This document shows positions 49,796-58,818 of a DNA stretch of 61,708 nucleotides, in pieces; position 1 is the stretch's first letter; every line of letters begins with the position of its first letter. The position numbers and the translations under genes were made by a program. The stretch spans positions 1 to 61,708 of IMG/VR virus record IMGVR_UViG_3300036854_000037; one strand, 5' to 3'. Origin of the DNA: a virus. Under the pieces are notes generated by a model. It was not told where the DNA came from. It was given only the letters and a program-made list of their open reading frames with translations, and did no database searches.

Positions 49796-51970
49796 TTAAC
49801 CACACCGTGAGTAGGTGCAGTTCTCACATGACCAGCAACCTTCACGCTGGATCAGATTGGCGCGGCAGGCGGGGCACTCCTTGCCCTCCGACTTGGCGAC
49901 AGGCACGACCACACCAAGTGAAGAGAGGTGAGTGTCGATCACCTGTCCGATGCCGGCGATGATGGATGGCACATAGGACTTGCCTTCCCAGTAGCCGCCC
50001 CGTGGGTCGAACACAGCCTTGAGTTCAGCTCCCACGAACGAGACGTCGCCTCCCTTGCGGAAGATGGCGCTGATCATGACAGTCAGGGCCGTGGTCCAGG
50101 AGATGAATTCGAGGTTCTTGGTATTGATGAAAACCTCGTAAGGACGCCGCATACCATTGATCTCTGCATCGTTAATCGTGATGAAGAGGGCGTGCTCATG
50201 CCCTGGGGGCTTGAGACGATAGGTCGATCCGACAAGCTGTGCCGGCCGGACAAGCGGCTTGCTCAGTTCCACGACGTTGCTCATATCACCCTCCTTGGTC
50301 GTCATCGAGTCGGATGACAGGATCGAACCAGTGATCTTGTTCGGGCGATATGTAGTACAACTCTTGGCCCCTTGACCATAGGCATTCGAGTAAATGTCCA
50401 CGAATTCCTCGAATGTTATGCTCTCGGGACAGTTGATCGTCTTGGAGACGGACGAGTCGATATTCGCCTGTGCAGCGGTAAGGATGTCGATATGGTTGTT
50501 GGGCGTCAGATTGGCGGCGGTCTCCCAAACCTCACTGCCTATACCGCGTAGATGAGCGTACTGCTCGTACAAGTTCCACGCATAGTCCGTAACCTCAACC
50601 TCCTTCCACGTGTCATCCTTCTGCAGGATACGCCTCTTAAGAGACAGGTCGAAGATGGGCTCGATGCCAGAGGATACGTTGCCGGCAAACAGCGAGATCG
50701 TTCCCGTGGGTTGGATCGACATGAGATGTGAGTTGCGGCGCGCGGGGGCTATGCTGGGGTAGAAGGAGGGATCGAAGAGAGGGAACGAGCCCTTCTGCCG
50801 CCCCAACTCCTCAGACGCCAGTTCGGCAATATATCGAATGTCTCCAGTCACACGTGTCGTGAACTCGACTGCCGCCGCTTCCGAGTACTTGACACCCAAC
50901 ATCACAAGACAATCAGCCAACCCCGTGATACCGATCCCAATGCGGCGCTTCGACTGCGACTCGAGCCGTTGCTGAGGTAATGGGTAATGGGTCACATCGA
51001 GTACATTGTCGAGGAAGCGCACGAGGGTGCTCACCAAGACCTCAAGGCGGTTCCAATTGAAACGCTGCCGCTCAGGCTCGAAGGGGTGAAGGACAAGGCG
51101 CGCGAGGTTGATCGAACCCAGGCAACAGACACCATAGGGCGGTAGCAGCTGTTCCCCACACGGGTTGGTGCATGAGATCAGCTCGATGGAACGCAGGGGG
51201 TTCGCAGCATTGACGCGATCAATGAAGATAACACCCGGATCAGCGAACTCATAGGTCGAGCGCATGATCTTGTTCCAGAGATCACGCGCCTGAAGTGTCT
51301 TGTGCACATTGCCGTTGAACTTCAGGTCCCACCACAAGTCCTTCTCGACAGCGCCCATGAACTCGTCTGTGATGAGCACGGAGAGATTGAAGTTCTTGAG
51401 GCGTCCCTTACCTTGGCGCTTGGCCTCGATGAACGCTTCGATGTCCGGGTGATCGCAGCGAAGGGTCCCCATCATAGCGCCGCGCCTGGTGCCCGCCGAC
51501 ATGATGGTCTCGCACATCGAGTTCCACTCATCCATGAACGGCAGGGGTCCCGACGCACCAGTACCCAGCTTGCTAACGAGAGCACCCCTGGGTCTGAGGG
51601 TCGAGAAGTCCATCCCGATGCCGGCGCCCGTCTGCATTGTGAGGGCGGACTCCGTGAGTGCCTCGTGGATGCCCCTCAGACTGTCAGAGATCGTTCCCAT
51701 GACGTAACAATTCATGAGGGTGACAGCGCGATTGGTGCCAGCGCCGGCGTAGATGCGCCCTCCAGGGAGGACCTCGAGGTCCTCCATCATGTTGAAGAAG
51801 CGCGCCTCCCACTCCTCGCGCACGTCCTCTTCTTCAACGGAGGCGACAGCGCGCGCTACGCGAGCGAATGTGCTCTCAAGGCTGAGATCGATGGGGTCGC
51901 CGTGATGATCCTTGTAGCGATACTTCTCGTTCCAGATGTACTCGCCGATCTCTGTGAGTTTGGCGACCAT
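49796..51970 (-). CDS. nrdJ: Adenosylcobalamin-dependent (class II) ribonucleotide reductase
   Basis: 724 residues. Reduces ribonucleotides to deoxyribonucleotides for phage DNA synthesis. LPGGRIYAGAGTN and NCYVMGTISDS near the N-terminus, ISCTNPCGEQLLPPYGVCCLGSINL with the NxCxE active-site loop, PTGTISLFAGNVSSGIEP, and a C-terminal zinc ribbon CPACRANLIQREGCWSCENC typical of NrdJ. No separate small subunit is visible, as expected for class II. The 215-base leader may fold a G-quadruplex; I found no B12-box. Confidence 0.92.
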   Translation of the reverse strand: MVAKLTEIGEYIWNEKYRYKDHHGDPIDLSLESTFARVARAVASVEEEDVREEWEARFFNMMEDLEVLPGGRIYAGAGTNRAVTLMNCYVMGTISDSLRGIHEALTESALTMQTGAGIGMDFSTLRPRGALVSKLGTGASGPLPFMDEWNSMCETIMSAGTRRGAMMGTLRCDHPDIEAFIEAKRQGKGRLKNFNLSVLITDEFMGAVEKDLWWDLKFNGNVHKTLQARDLWNKIMRSTYEFADPGVIFIDRVNAANPLRSIELISCTNPCGEQLLPPYGVCCLGSINLARLVLHPFEPERQRFNWNRLEVLVSTLVRFLDNVLDVTHYPLPQQRLESQSKRRIGIGITGLADCLVMLGVKYSEAAAVEFTTRVTGDIRYIAELASEELGRQKGSFPLFDPSFYPSIAPARRNSHLMSIQPTGTISLFAGNVSSGIEPIFDLSLKRRILQKDDTWKEVEVTDYAWNLYEQYAHLRGIGSEVWETAANLTPNNHIDILTAAQANIDSSVSKTINCPESITFEEFVDIYSNAYGQGAKSCTTYRPNKITGSILSSDSMTTKEGDMSNVVELSKPLVRPAQLVGSTYRLKPPGHEHALFITINDAEINGMRRPYEVFINTKNLEFISWTTALTVMISAIFRKGGDVSFVGAELKAVFDPRGGYWEGKSYVPSIIAGIGQVIDTHLSSLGVVVPVAKSEGKECPACRANLIQREGCWSCENCTYSRCG

Positions 51971-52185
51971 ATGGTGTTCCCTTGTATGGTTTTTGGTGCC
52001 CCGAAGAAACAGAGGAGGCGGTAGGCGTTCACTACCACCTCCCCACCCGCTCCCTGCACCCGCTGGCGGTGGACCTACGGTTGAACATAGGGGGATACGA
52101 GCAGATCAATTTGAGTGCATCAGCACGACGTTGCCAAGGCCCAATCTGTGTCGTGCCAATCACACATCGAAATCAAATACCCGAA
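51971..52185 (-). promoter_or_regulatory. Leader region of the reductase gene with a G-quadruplex motif
   Basis: Longest gene-free stretch of the - strand operons. The - strand carries GGGTGCAGGGAGCGGGTGGGG at 52061-52041, four G3 runs with loops of 4, 3 and 1, about 70 bases before the ATG at 51970. A weak stem GGTAGTGAACGCCTACC follows. A search by eye for cobalamin riboswitch sequences found none. Confidence 0.45.
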
Positions 52186-52386
52186 CTACAGCTGGGCAAT
52201 GGGTGCAGCGTCCAATTTGATCAACGCGCCCGTCACTGCGTCGTAGTACCCATCCTTCTCAGCGCGCATCTTCGCATTAGGCTTGAGCGCCACATGGCTG
52301 CCGTTGGGCAGGATCAGGTCCGCACGCTTCACCCCATCAACCGTGAAGATGCGGATCGAATTCCGGGGGATCGCATTCTTACTCAT
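52186..52386 (-). CDS. Hypothetical 66-residue protein
   Basis: Beta-rich small protein (IRIFTVDGVKRADLILPNGSHVALKP). ATGA overlap with the tandem peptidase gene. No family recognised. Confidence 0.55.
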   Translation of the reverse strand: MSKNAIPRNSIRIFTVDGVKRADLILPNGSHVALKPNAKMRAEKDGYYDAVTGALIKLDAAPIAQL

Positions 52387-53933
52387 CCGAGGCTCCTCAG
52401 CGCATCCACTGACCCACTAAACGTGGTTAGCACCGCTTGCTGCGTCATCGATCTGTTGAAGAGGTACTTGCCGCTCGTCGGCCTGCCGTAGGTTGCTGTG
52501 TAAATCTCAGCGAACAGTTCCTGAGGAATGGATGAAGGCTCATAGGCCTTGGCGTAATAGTCCCGGACAGCCGGAGGTGCGAGTGCGTACTCGTGCAACA
52601 TGACCGGCGCCAACGCATGCGATATGGCAAACTCTTCACCTGGGATCGCGTAGTAGTCAAGTGCATGTGCGCTCTCATGGATAACGATCCGATTGATGTC
52701 ATCAAAAGGTGTGAAGCCAAACCTCTGGTTGCTCCAACCCTGACCCACAACAAGACCCATACCAGGATTGAAGAAGCCTGCGATATACCCACGCTCGGGA
52801 TCAATCTTAGGGTTGAGTGATGCAAACCGGCGCATATCGTAAAGGGCTGTTATCTGCAGGTTCTTCAAGACCTCGTAATGGTTCCGTGGTATCCTAGCCA
52901 TTGTGTCCTTGATCGCCACCATAACCTTCTCAGTACCAGGTTCAGCACGCACCCTGATGTAACGCTGTTCCTGCTCTTGCCTGGGTGGAGATGGTCGAGC
53001 CGTCGCACGCTGTTGACGTTGCTTCTCCCTGTAGCGCTCGCGTCGACGTACAGAGGCCGGGTCCATCCTGAGTTCGCTGATGCCACCAGCACCACCAGAC
53101 CATCGACCATCCTCACCCCGTGATTGATCAGGGTTGTATTCAGGGTAGCCCTTCACGAAGTAGTCGAGGCACTTGGATGTCGGCATTGTACCAGACGTCC
53201 AGTTCCTGATGGCTGAGACTGTCCTGGGGAAGCGGCGCAAGACGCCCTGTTGCGTCAGGCTGTAACCAATGAAGTCCCGCTCTCTTCCTCCCTGCGGTCC
53301 GTACATCGCTGCGTACACATCGGCGAACAGCTCCTTGGGGAGGCTGTCGGCTGAATAGTGCTCTGAGTAGTAGCGCTGCGAACGCGACAAACCATTGTAC
53401 TCAGACATGATGGTGCCAGCAAGCGCGCTCGAGAAGGCGAAGGGTTTACCAGGGATGGCGTTGTAGTCAAATGCATGCCCGAACTCATGCGTTGCCCAAC
53501 GCTCAACATTCTCAAACTCGATGAAGCCCCACTTGTTGTTGGTCCAACCTTCACCCACAACGAGTCCCAGGATTGGACTGTAGAAGCCGGCTGTGAACGT
53601 CAGGTCCTTGCGGTTGGGATCGATTTCAAGCATTCCCATCCTGGAATACTTCGCCATGTCATAGACGGCCTTTTTCGGTAGGTTCCGAAGGACAGCCTGG
53701 TGATCCTCAGGTAGCCGTGACATGACGTTCTTGATTGCCCGGCCGGCGTTGTCGGCTCCCCTCTCCTGGAGAAGCCTGATCGATGTATCTTGCTTGGACC
53801 AGTCAATGCCGCGCCGCTTGACCCTGTACGTCTTAGGGCGCTGGCGAGCCGAACCTCCTCCAGACCAACGTCCATCCTCACCCCGTGGTTGATCCGGATG
53901 GTATTCAGGATAGCCTTTGAATAGGTTGAGCAT
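52383..53933 (-). CDS. Tandem metallopeptidase protein with two cargo modules
   Basis: 516 residues made of two repeats, each a cargo module plus peptidase. Module 1 at residues 6-27, peptidase 1 with ATHEFGHAFDY (149) and ELFADVYAAMYG (201); module 2 at 261-282, peptidase 2 with VIHESAHALDYYAIPG (419) and ELFAEIYTATYG (471). HExxH plus a downstream Glu fits gluzincin-type zinc peptidases related to lethal-factor/Pro-Pro endopeptidase folds. Both copies keep the catalytic residues but have diverged widely. Probable injected or head-internal proteases; target unknown. Confidence 0.8.
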   Translation of the reverse strand: MLNLFKGYPEYHPDQPRGEDGRWSGGGSARQRPKTYRVKRRGIDWSKQDTSIRLLQERGADNAGRAIKNVMSRLPEDHQAVLRNLPKKAVYDMAKYSRMGMLEIDPNRKDLTFTAGFYSPILGLVVGEGWTNNKWGFIEFENVERWATHEFGHAFDYNAIPGKPFAFSSALAGTIMSEYNGLSRSQRYYSEHYSADSLPKELFADVYAAMYGPQGGRERDFIGYSLTQQGVLRRFPRTVSAIRNWTSGTMPTSKCLDYFVKGYPEYNPDQSRGEDGRWSGGAGGISELRMDPASVRRRERYREKQRQQRATARPSPPRQEQEQRYIRVRAEPGTEKVMVAIKDTMARIPRNHYEVLKNLQITALYDMRRFASLNPKIDPERGYIAGFFNPGMGLVVGQGWSNQRFGFTPFDDINRIVIHESAHALDYYAIPGEEFAISHALAPVMLHEYALAPPAVRDYYAKAYEPSSIPQELFAEIYTATYGRPTSGKYLFNRSMTQQAVLTTFSGSVDALRSLG

Positions 53934-53936
53934 TGG

Positions 53937-54512
53937 TTAAATGCCCTCATCAAACCCAAGGTCGTCCTGGGTGACAGAGATGCCATCCGTACCACTGGTG
54001 ATGAACTGCTCAAAGTCACCCTGACCACACAGAAACTGCCCAACGAGTTCCTGCACAGGCAACGGGAATCGATTGAGCTGTGCCGCAGTGCCCTCAGCGA
54101 GGCGGAACCACTCGATGTTGACCGAGCCTGCACCCAACCGTCTGATCTTCTGAACGCCTGGGACGTTGTTGTTGACCGCCTCGTTGCCATCGGTGAGCGC
54201 GAACGCCATCTCAACGGAGCCATCAATGATCTGCTGAGGAATGGTTTGATCATCCAAACCATCGATGCCGGTATTGGTTCGCGGCCACTGCAACGTCTGA
54301 CCGCTCAGCATAGTCGGCTCACCAAGCCAACACTGACGATCGAAGAGACGCGTCGCCGTGACGAGGGCAGAACCCTTCTGATCATCTGTCAGGTTGAACC
54401 AACCAGACGCCAGGAAGTTCGCCTGCAGGTAGAGATTTGCGTAGTCGAGCGTTGAGTAGGCATCATACGGCTGCGAGTTTACGATGACGACACTCTCATT
54501 AGCGTCGGTCAT
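53937..54512 (-). CDS. Head-tail connector, DnaT-like-domain family
   Basis: 191 residues. YSTLDYANLYLQANFLASGWFNLT..., LVTATRLFDRQCWLGE, LQWPRTNTGID and IPQQIIDGSVEMAFAL give the pattern of the helical connector family often labelled DnaT-like. In other phages it follows the capsid gene; here it sits among cargo genes about 21 kb away. No cargo module. Confidence 0.75.
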   Translation of the reverse strand: MTDANESVVIVNSQPYDAYSTLDYANLYLQANFLASGWFNLTDDQKGSALVTATRLFDRQCWLGEPTMLSGQTLQWPRTNTGIDGLDDQTIPQQIIDGSVEMAFALTDGNEAVNNNVPGVQKIRRLGAGSVNIEWFRLAEGTAAQLNRFPLPVQELVGQFLCGQGDFEQFITSGTDGISVTQDDLGFDEGI

Positions 54513-55114
54513 GGCATATGCCTCCAGATAAACCTCAGCGTGTCCAAAACCGGGTTGACGATATCAAAACCGTCACTGGGTACAGGAGCACGACCTCCAA
54601 AATAGAAGTAGGCAGCGAGTCCCACAAGGACAGCTGTGCCAACGACGTTGATGAAGATCGACTCCTGGGTGGCTGGGTCCAATGAGCCGAACCATTCCCT
54701 TACCGATGTCCGCACCTTCTGCAGGACACCAGCCGACGCCTGCTTCAATTCAGGCGCGCTGGGGGTGCCACCATCGGAGAGCATCGAGGCGACAGGCCTG
54801 ACAAGATCGAGTCCAGCCGTCTTCCCAGAACCAGAGGAGCTTGTCCACTTACCAGACCTATCCCGTGCCTCCTCAGATCTGTATTCTGGATAACCCTTCG
54901 TCACTGAGCGCAGCAACGACACAGATGCGCGCGCCATGTTGAGAACGGCATCAACGTAGTCGGCGGCCTGCCCCGTGAGCTTGATACGTTCCTTCTGCAG
55001 TCTGTTGATCAACGAGTCCAGACGCATGGGATTGCGCTCAGTGCGAGACAACCGCATGAGCGAGACCATCTCACGCAATACCTCATCGAGAACCAAAGGC
55101 GCTTGTGCTACCAT
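54509..55114 (-). CDS. Membrane protein with internal cargo module
   Basis: 201 residues. Helical N-terminal domain (1-70), module variant KGYPEYRSEEARDRSGKW at 73-90, then after a linker a single membrane helix FINVVGTAVLVGLAAYFYFG near residue 165-184. If the module is cut, a small single-pass peptide would be released. Overlaps the neighbouring genes by 4-7 bases. Confidence 0.65.
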   Translation of the reverse strand: MVAQAPLVLDEVLREMVSLMRLSRTERNPMRLDSLINRLQKERIKLTGQAADYVDAVLNMARASVSLLRSVTKGYPEYRSEEARDRSGKWTSSSGSGKTAGLDLVRPVASMLSDGGTPSAPELKQASAGVLQKVRTSVREWFGSLDPATQESIFINVVGTAVLVGLAAYFYFGGRAPVPSDGFDIVNPVLDTLRFIWRHMP

Positions 55115-55590
55115 GGCCTACTCAACCCCGCAGTCAAAACGCGCTGTGCATCGAGTGCCCATCCGTTAACCTCACGCTTCATTGAGTCAATGGCTGCCTT
55201 GCGACTCTTGACCTTCCTAGCGTTTATAACCTGAACGGCAGCATAGGCAGCATCTGGCGGTTCCTTCGCAAGAGTGTCGATCAAATCATAGGCTTTCTGC
55301 CTGATCGGAGCCATGTCAGCCCGCAACCTGCGGCCAGCCTCCTGTGAGCGGGATGGACCAAATCGTTCGGCGCGCTGACGCGCTTGGTTGATCTGCGAGC
55401 GCAATTTATTGAGCTTGGAACCTACTCCTTTGCCACGGGCTACCGCTGCCTTGTTGCCCACAGGTTTGGTCTTACCACGCGCTCGACCCTCACCGGCCCA
55501 ACGTCCATCATCACCCCTAACCTCGTCGGGGTCGTACTCTGGATAACCCTTGCCTAGGATCGGGCGCATCTTAAATAGGTCTTGAGTCAT
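55108..55590 (-). CDS. Helical protein with N-terminal cargo module
   Basis: 160 residues. MTQDLFKMRPILGKGYPEYD at the N-terminus matches the start of the head protease (MSEDLFNVGPILGKGYPEFD) in 14 of 20 positions, so the two leaders share ancestry. The rest is basic and coiled-coil (KLNKLRSQINQARQRAERF). Function unknown; resembles internal head proteins in composition. Confidence 0.62.
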   Translation of the reverse strand: MTQDLFKMRPILGKGYPEYDPDEVRGDDGRWAGEGRARGKTKPVGNKAAVARGKGVGSKLNKLRSQINQARQRAERFGPSRSQEAGRRLRADMAPIRQKAYDLIDTLAKEPPDAAYAAVQVINARKVKSRKAAIDSMKREVNGWALDAQRVLTAGLSRPW

Positions 55591-58271
55591 TCCAAGAACC
55601 TCTCACCCAAACGAGCAAACTTCTCCTGAGGCAACCTGTACCTAGCCGTGGTTCCAAGGAGTAGAAACTTGCCAAGGGTCAGTCTGCTACCAGACTTGCG
55701 AACCCTGTCATGTGTGAAACGAAGCGGGAGCGCTGAGTTAGGTAGCTCTTGGTTAAGATGGGCAAGGCGGAAAGCCAAGTCAGGACCACCAGACTTGAGG
55801 ATCACATCGCGCACATAGTCAACAGTCTCCTTGTCAAGGGAACCCTCACCATGTGCCGCGAGCAAACGTGTGTCCACCTCATAAGCAAGTTTCCGCACCT
55901 CGTTCTCATCGGCAAGCTCGAAACCAAGTCGCGGCCAGACGTATCCACCACAGACACCACCACTACAAAACGGATTTGCACCCGACTCGAAAGCTATCTT
56001 ACGAACCTCCTCCATGATAGACGACACCCAGCCCTTGGCAGTGCGAGTTCCACCTGAGAGGATGAGCTTGGACGTTTCACCATTGTTGTCGTACAGCTTC
56101 CACTGGTACATCCGGTCCTTGACGGTATCGAAGGCCAGCTCATTGACACCCTTGCCGAGGATGTAGGTTGGTACATAACGACCAAACGAGTTGCTCATTG
56201 CGCGACCGATGGCGCGGGTCGCTGCGATCTCAGGTGTCGTCTGAACGAATAGACCAGAAACCCGATAGCCGGCTTCCTCGAACGCATCCATCAAATCGGT
56301 AGAGGCATCAGGCGATCTCAACGTCGCGTCATGGATGATATTGAGCCCCAGCTCGCGACCTCTGTCCTCGAGTTCCGATGCGAGTTCAGATGCCTCCTCA
56401 TGGTAGAGCGATGAGTTCCACCCGTGATACCCAGGCAAACCATAGTCTGCGTCACCCGCCTTGAACTGCTTGTTGTCGCCGCGCAGATCATCGGCATTGA
56501 CATAGAGATACTTATCCATGTCAGGCACAAAACCCGACTCCATGAGTGATGTGGTCTTACCCGACCCAGGGCGACCTCCCATGATGATCAGTTGCGGGTC
56601 TTCGCCTTCCGCTGGCTTGGCGCGCTCCAACGCGTCCTCAAGGCGTAACTCGATAATACGCTCATGCAGTGCCTGACGATCGGCTGTCCACGTACCGTCA
56701 GGGTTCTTGAAGCCCCCTTCCGAGACGAGCGCATCTGTGTGAGGCAGCTTGGAGAGGCGCTTGTTGGTATCGCGAATGTAGGCGCGCTGTTTGGGTGTGA
56801 GGCTCCTCATGAATGCGCGCTGGGATGGCGTTGGCTTCTCCCTCAGATGTGACCCGAGGAGATCGCGCGCCTCGTGCCCAGGCCGCAACTCGCCACCCTC
56901 ACCACCAAGCCATCGACCGTCAGGACCGCGCGTCTGGCTTGGATTGTACTCTGGATAACCCTTGGTCAATCCATATCCAACAACTGTGAAGCGGTAAGTG
57001 TCACGATCCTCCTTGAACCAACCACCAAAGCCAGCGCGTACCCTACCTGTTCCATCGAAGCGCAATCGCAAGCCGCGAGGGAGGATGAGTTCGTCCTCCT
57101 TATAACCAGGTGTAAACATAATACGGTCTACAGCACGCCAGAATGCCTTACCAGGGCCGATAGGTGTTCCCTGAGGAACTGCAATTTCCATGAGTTGCCC
57201 AAACCCACTTGCATGCGCGACATCCGGTGTAGCTGATGTATAACCAGCATTAACCAAAAGATCACCCTCCTTAAGTCCGCCTAGAATATCACGACCAATT
57301 CTAAGATCGTCTCCCACTAGAGAATTAAAGCCGCGGTACACAATACCATCCCGCTTGGTCTTGTGTGCTGCTATAAAGGCATCAAGTGCCACCACGACTT
57401 CATCGCCTGTTTGACCCAAAGACTCACCATTGCGCAATCGTCGGTTGAGGGTCATCGAATACATGGTACCTAAGTAGTTATCCCGAATGGTATTATATTG
57501 CTGCTTTGTCCATGAACCTATTTTCTCCGCATCGTCCTGATGCAATAAGTTGGTGGGGCGGCCAGCGCCCCCCACCCAACGACCATGTTCATCCCGTGAC
57601 TGATCAGGGTTGTACTCTGGGTAGCCCTTGTTGACCTTGGGTGACAGGACGAAGTCGTAGTGGTAAGAGTTACGGAAAAGTTGCACCTTACCAACAAACT
57701 TCAACTCCGTGTCGCGGGGGAGGAGGATCTCAGCCTCATCCGACCGGTCGTCAAGGAACAGAGCACCTACGTGGACACCAGGTAAGAGAGTGATACGCAT
57801 GCTATTATCGCCGAAGGTGCTGATCACATCGGCATGAACAGACGTTGACATGAAGCCTTTGTCAACCACAGAGTCCCCAGGCGTCAGGCTGTCAAACATC
57901 TCCAACCGTTTAATATTGGTACCCGCTGCCCTGTAGACCACAACCGGCTCAGTTATAATGTAGGACTTGGTATACACATCGAGGTTTGCGACGTGTTCCT
58001 CGATTTTCTCCCTGTTCAGGGGAGAGGCAGGGACGCGGATACCTCTCAAGTAACTATTGACTATCATGTACCCAGACGTACCATAATTCTTGACCGATGC
58101 TCTAATAGCCTCGGAAGGACGCTGCAGCTCCTGGATCGCACCACCAAGTGTCAGATGGAAAGTATCAGGCGCATCCTCACGAGCCCAACGACCATCAGGT
58201 GCGCGCCACTCATCGGGATTGAATTCCGGGTAGCCCTTGAGGACCAGGAGCACCACTACTTCCTCACTCAA
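55587..58271 (-). CDS. Three-module cargo polyprotein: ADP-ribosyltransferase, ADP-ribosyltransferase, zeta-toxin-like kinase
   Basis: 894 residues in three units, each headed by the cargo module (residues 12-33, 215-236, 437-458). Unit 1 has the R-S-E triad of ADP-ribosyltransferases: VYRA (R114), FMSTS (140-144) and DEAEILLPR (ExE 179-181). Unit 2 repeats it: VYRG (R313), GYTSA (343-347), KEDELILPR (392-394). Unit 3 has a P-loop kinase, GGRPGSGKTT (565-574), VNADDLRG (591-598) and TRAIGRAMSNSFGRYVP, the pattern of zeta/PezT toxins, then a C-terminal helical domain. All catalytic residues appear intact. Likely injected effectors acting on host proteins and cell-wall precursors; that role is inferred. 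Confidence 0.85.
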   Translation of the reverse strand: MSEEVVVLLVLKGYPEFNPDEWRAPDGRWAREDAPDTFHLTLGGAIQELQRPSEAIRASVKNYGTSGYMIVNSYLRGIRVPASPLNREKIEEHVANLDVYTKSYIITEPVVVYRAAGTNIKRLEMFDSLTPGDSVVDKGFMSTSVHADVISTFGDNSMRITLLPGVHVGALFLDDRSDEAEILLPRDTELKFVGKVQLFRNSYHYDFVLSPKVNKGYPEYNPDQSRDEHGRWVGGAGRPTNLLHQDDAEKIGSWTKQQYNTIRDNYLGTMYSMTLNRRLRNGESLGQTGDEVVVALDAFIAAHKTKRDGIVYRGFNSLVGDDLRIGRDILGGLKEGDLLVNAGYTSATPDVAHASGFGQLMEIAVPQGTPIGPGKAFWRAVDRIMFTPGYKEDELILPRGLRLRFDGTGRVRAGFGGWFKEDRDTYRFTVVGYGLTKGYPEYNPSQTRGPDGRWLGGEGGELRPGHEARDLLGSHLREKPTPSQRAFMRSLTPKQRAYIRDTNKRLSKLPHTDALVSEGGFKNPDGTWTADRQALHERIIELRLEDALERAKPAEGEDPQLIIMGGRPGSGKTTSLMESGFVPDMDKYLYVNADDLRGDNKQFKAGDADYGLPGYHGWNSSLYHEEASELASELEDRGRELGLNIIHDATLRSPDASTDLMDAFEEAGYRVSGLFVQTTPEIAATRAIGRAMSNSFGRYVPTYILGKGVNELAFDTVKDRMYQWKLYDNNGETSKLILSGGTRTAKGWVSSIMEEVRKIAFESGANPFCSGGVCGGYVWPRLGFELADENEVRKLAYEVDTRLLAAHGEGSLDKETVDYVRDVILKSGGPDLAFRLAHLNQELPNSALPLRFTHDRVRKSGSRLTLGKFLLLGTTARYRLPQEKFARLGERFLE

Positions 58272-58291
58272 AGTAGCCGTTGATCATAACG

Positions 58292-58618
58292 TCACCACGC
58301 CAAACCAGGTCCTGTGTATCCGTCGAAGGAGAATGAAGCGCCAGGCTTAAGAACGTGACCAGTGGTGCTGGTCACACCTGAAGTTGATCCTAGATAGACC
58401 TTGATGGATGCATCGTCGTTGGTAAGCTCGCCGAAAACCCTACCAGGGTTGCTCGCAACGACCAACTCAGCCGACGTGGAGAGAACATTCTGACCAACAG
58501 ATAGAGTGTTGCTAACCAGGTCGTCAGCCGGGCGCGTCTTCAGATTGCCGTCAGAATCTAGGTTTACAGCGACCGGGTTTTTGTTTGCCCTGTCATAGCC
58601 AAAAGTCAACCGCGTCAT
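58292..58618 (-). CDS. Small virion-type beta protein
   Basis: 108 residues. LTFGYDRANKNPVAVNLDSDGNL and VYLGSTSGVTSTTGHVLKPGASFSF resemble small capsid-associated proteins found in many siphophages. GGGGGAGGAG precedes the ATG. No cargo module. Confidence 0.6.
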   Translation of the reverse strand: MTRLTFGYDRANKNPVAVNLDSDGNLKTRPADDLVSNTLSVGQNVLSTSAELVVASNPGRVFGELTNDDASIKVYLGSTSGVTSTTGHVLKPGASFSFDGYTGPGLAW

Positions 58619-58640
58619 GGTCTCCTCCCCCTAGCAGGGG

Positions 58641-58817
58641 CTACCCATCCTTAGGTTCAGTCTCACTTGCCTTCTTGGTAGCACGGATGATCTGCAGGCC
58701 CACCCCATCCTCAACGAAGCGGGATCGGCGGGTCATGTCATTGCGAGGGAGGCGCACGCGATCCTTCTTCTGCATCGCGTCGAATGCTTCCTTGAACGTC
58801 TTGTGCAACTTGGGCAT
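58641..58817 (-). CDS. Hypothetical 58-residue basic protein
   Basis: MPKLHKTFKEAFDAMQKKDR...IIRATKKASETEPKDG. Starts one base after the ATP-grasp gene stop, which supports coupled translation. Lys/Arg-rich; no family recognised. Confidence 0.5.
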   Translation of the reverse strand: MPKLHKTFKEAFDAMQKKDRVRLPRNDMTRRSRFVEDGVGLQIIRATKKASETEPKDG

Positions 58818-58818
58818 C

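Noticed and set aside
51971-52185. Cobalamin riboswitch upstream of the B12-dependent reductase
   Set aside because: The expected B12-box and GCCACTG sequences are not present by eye; only a G-rich tract and weak stems remain. A covariance search could settle it.
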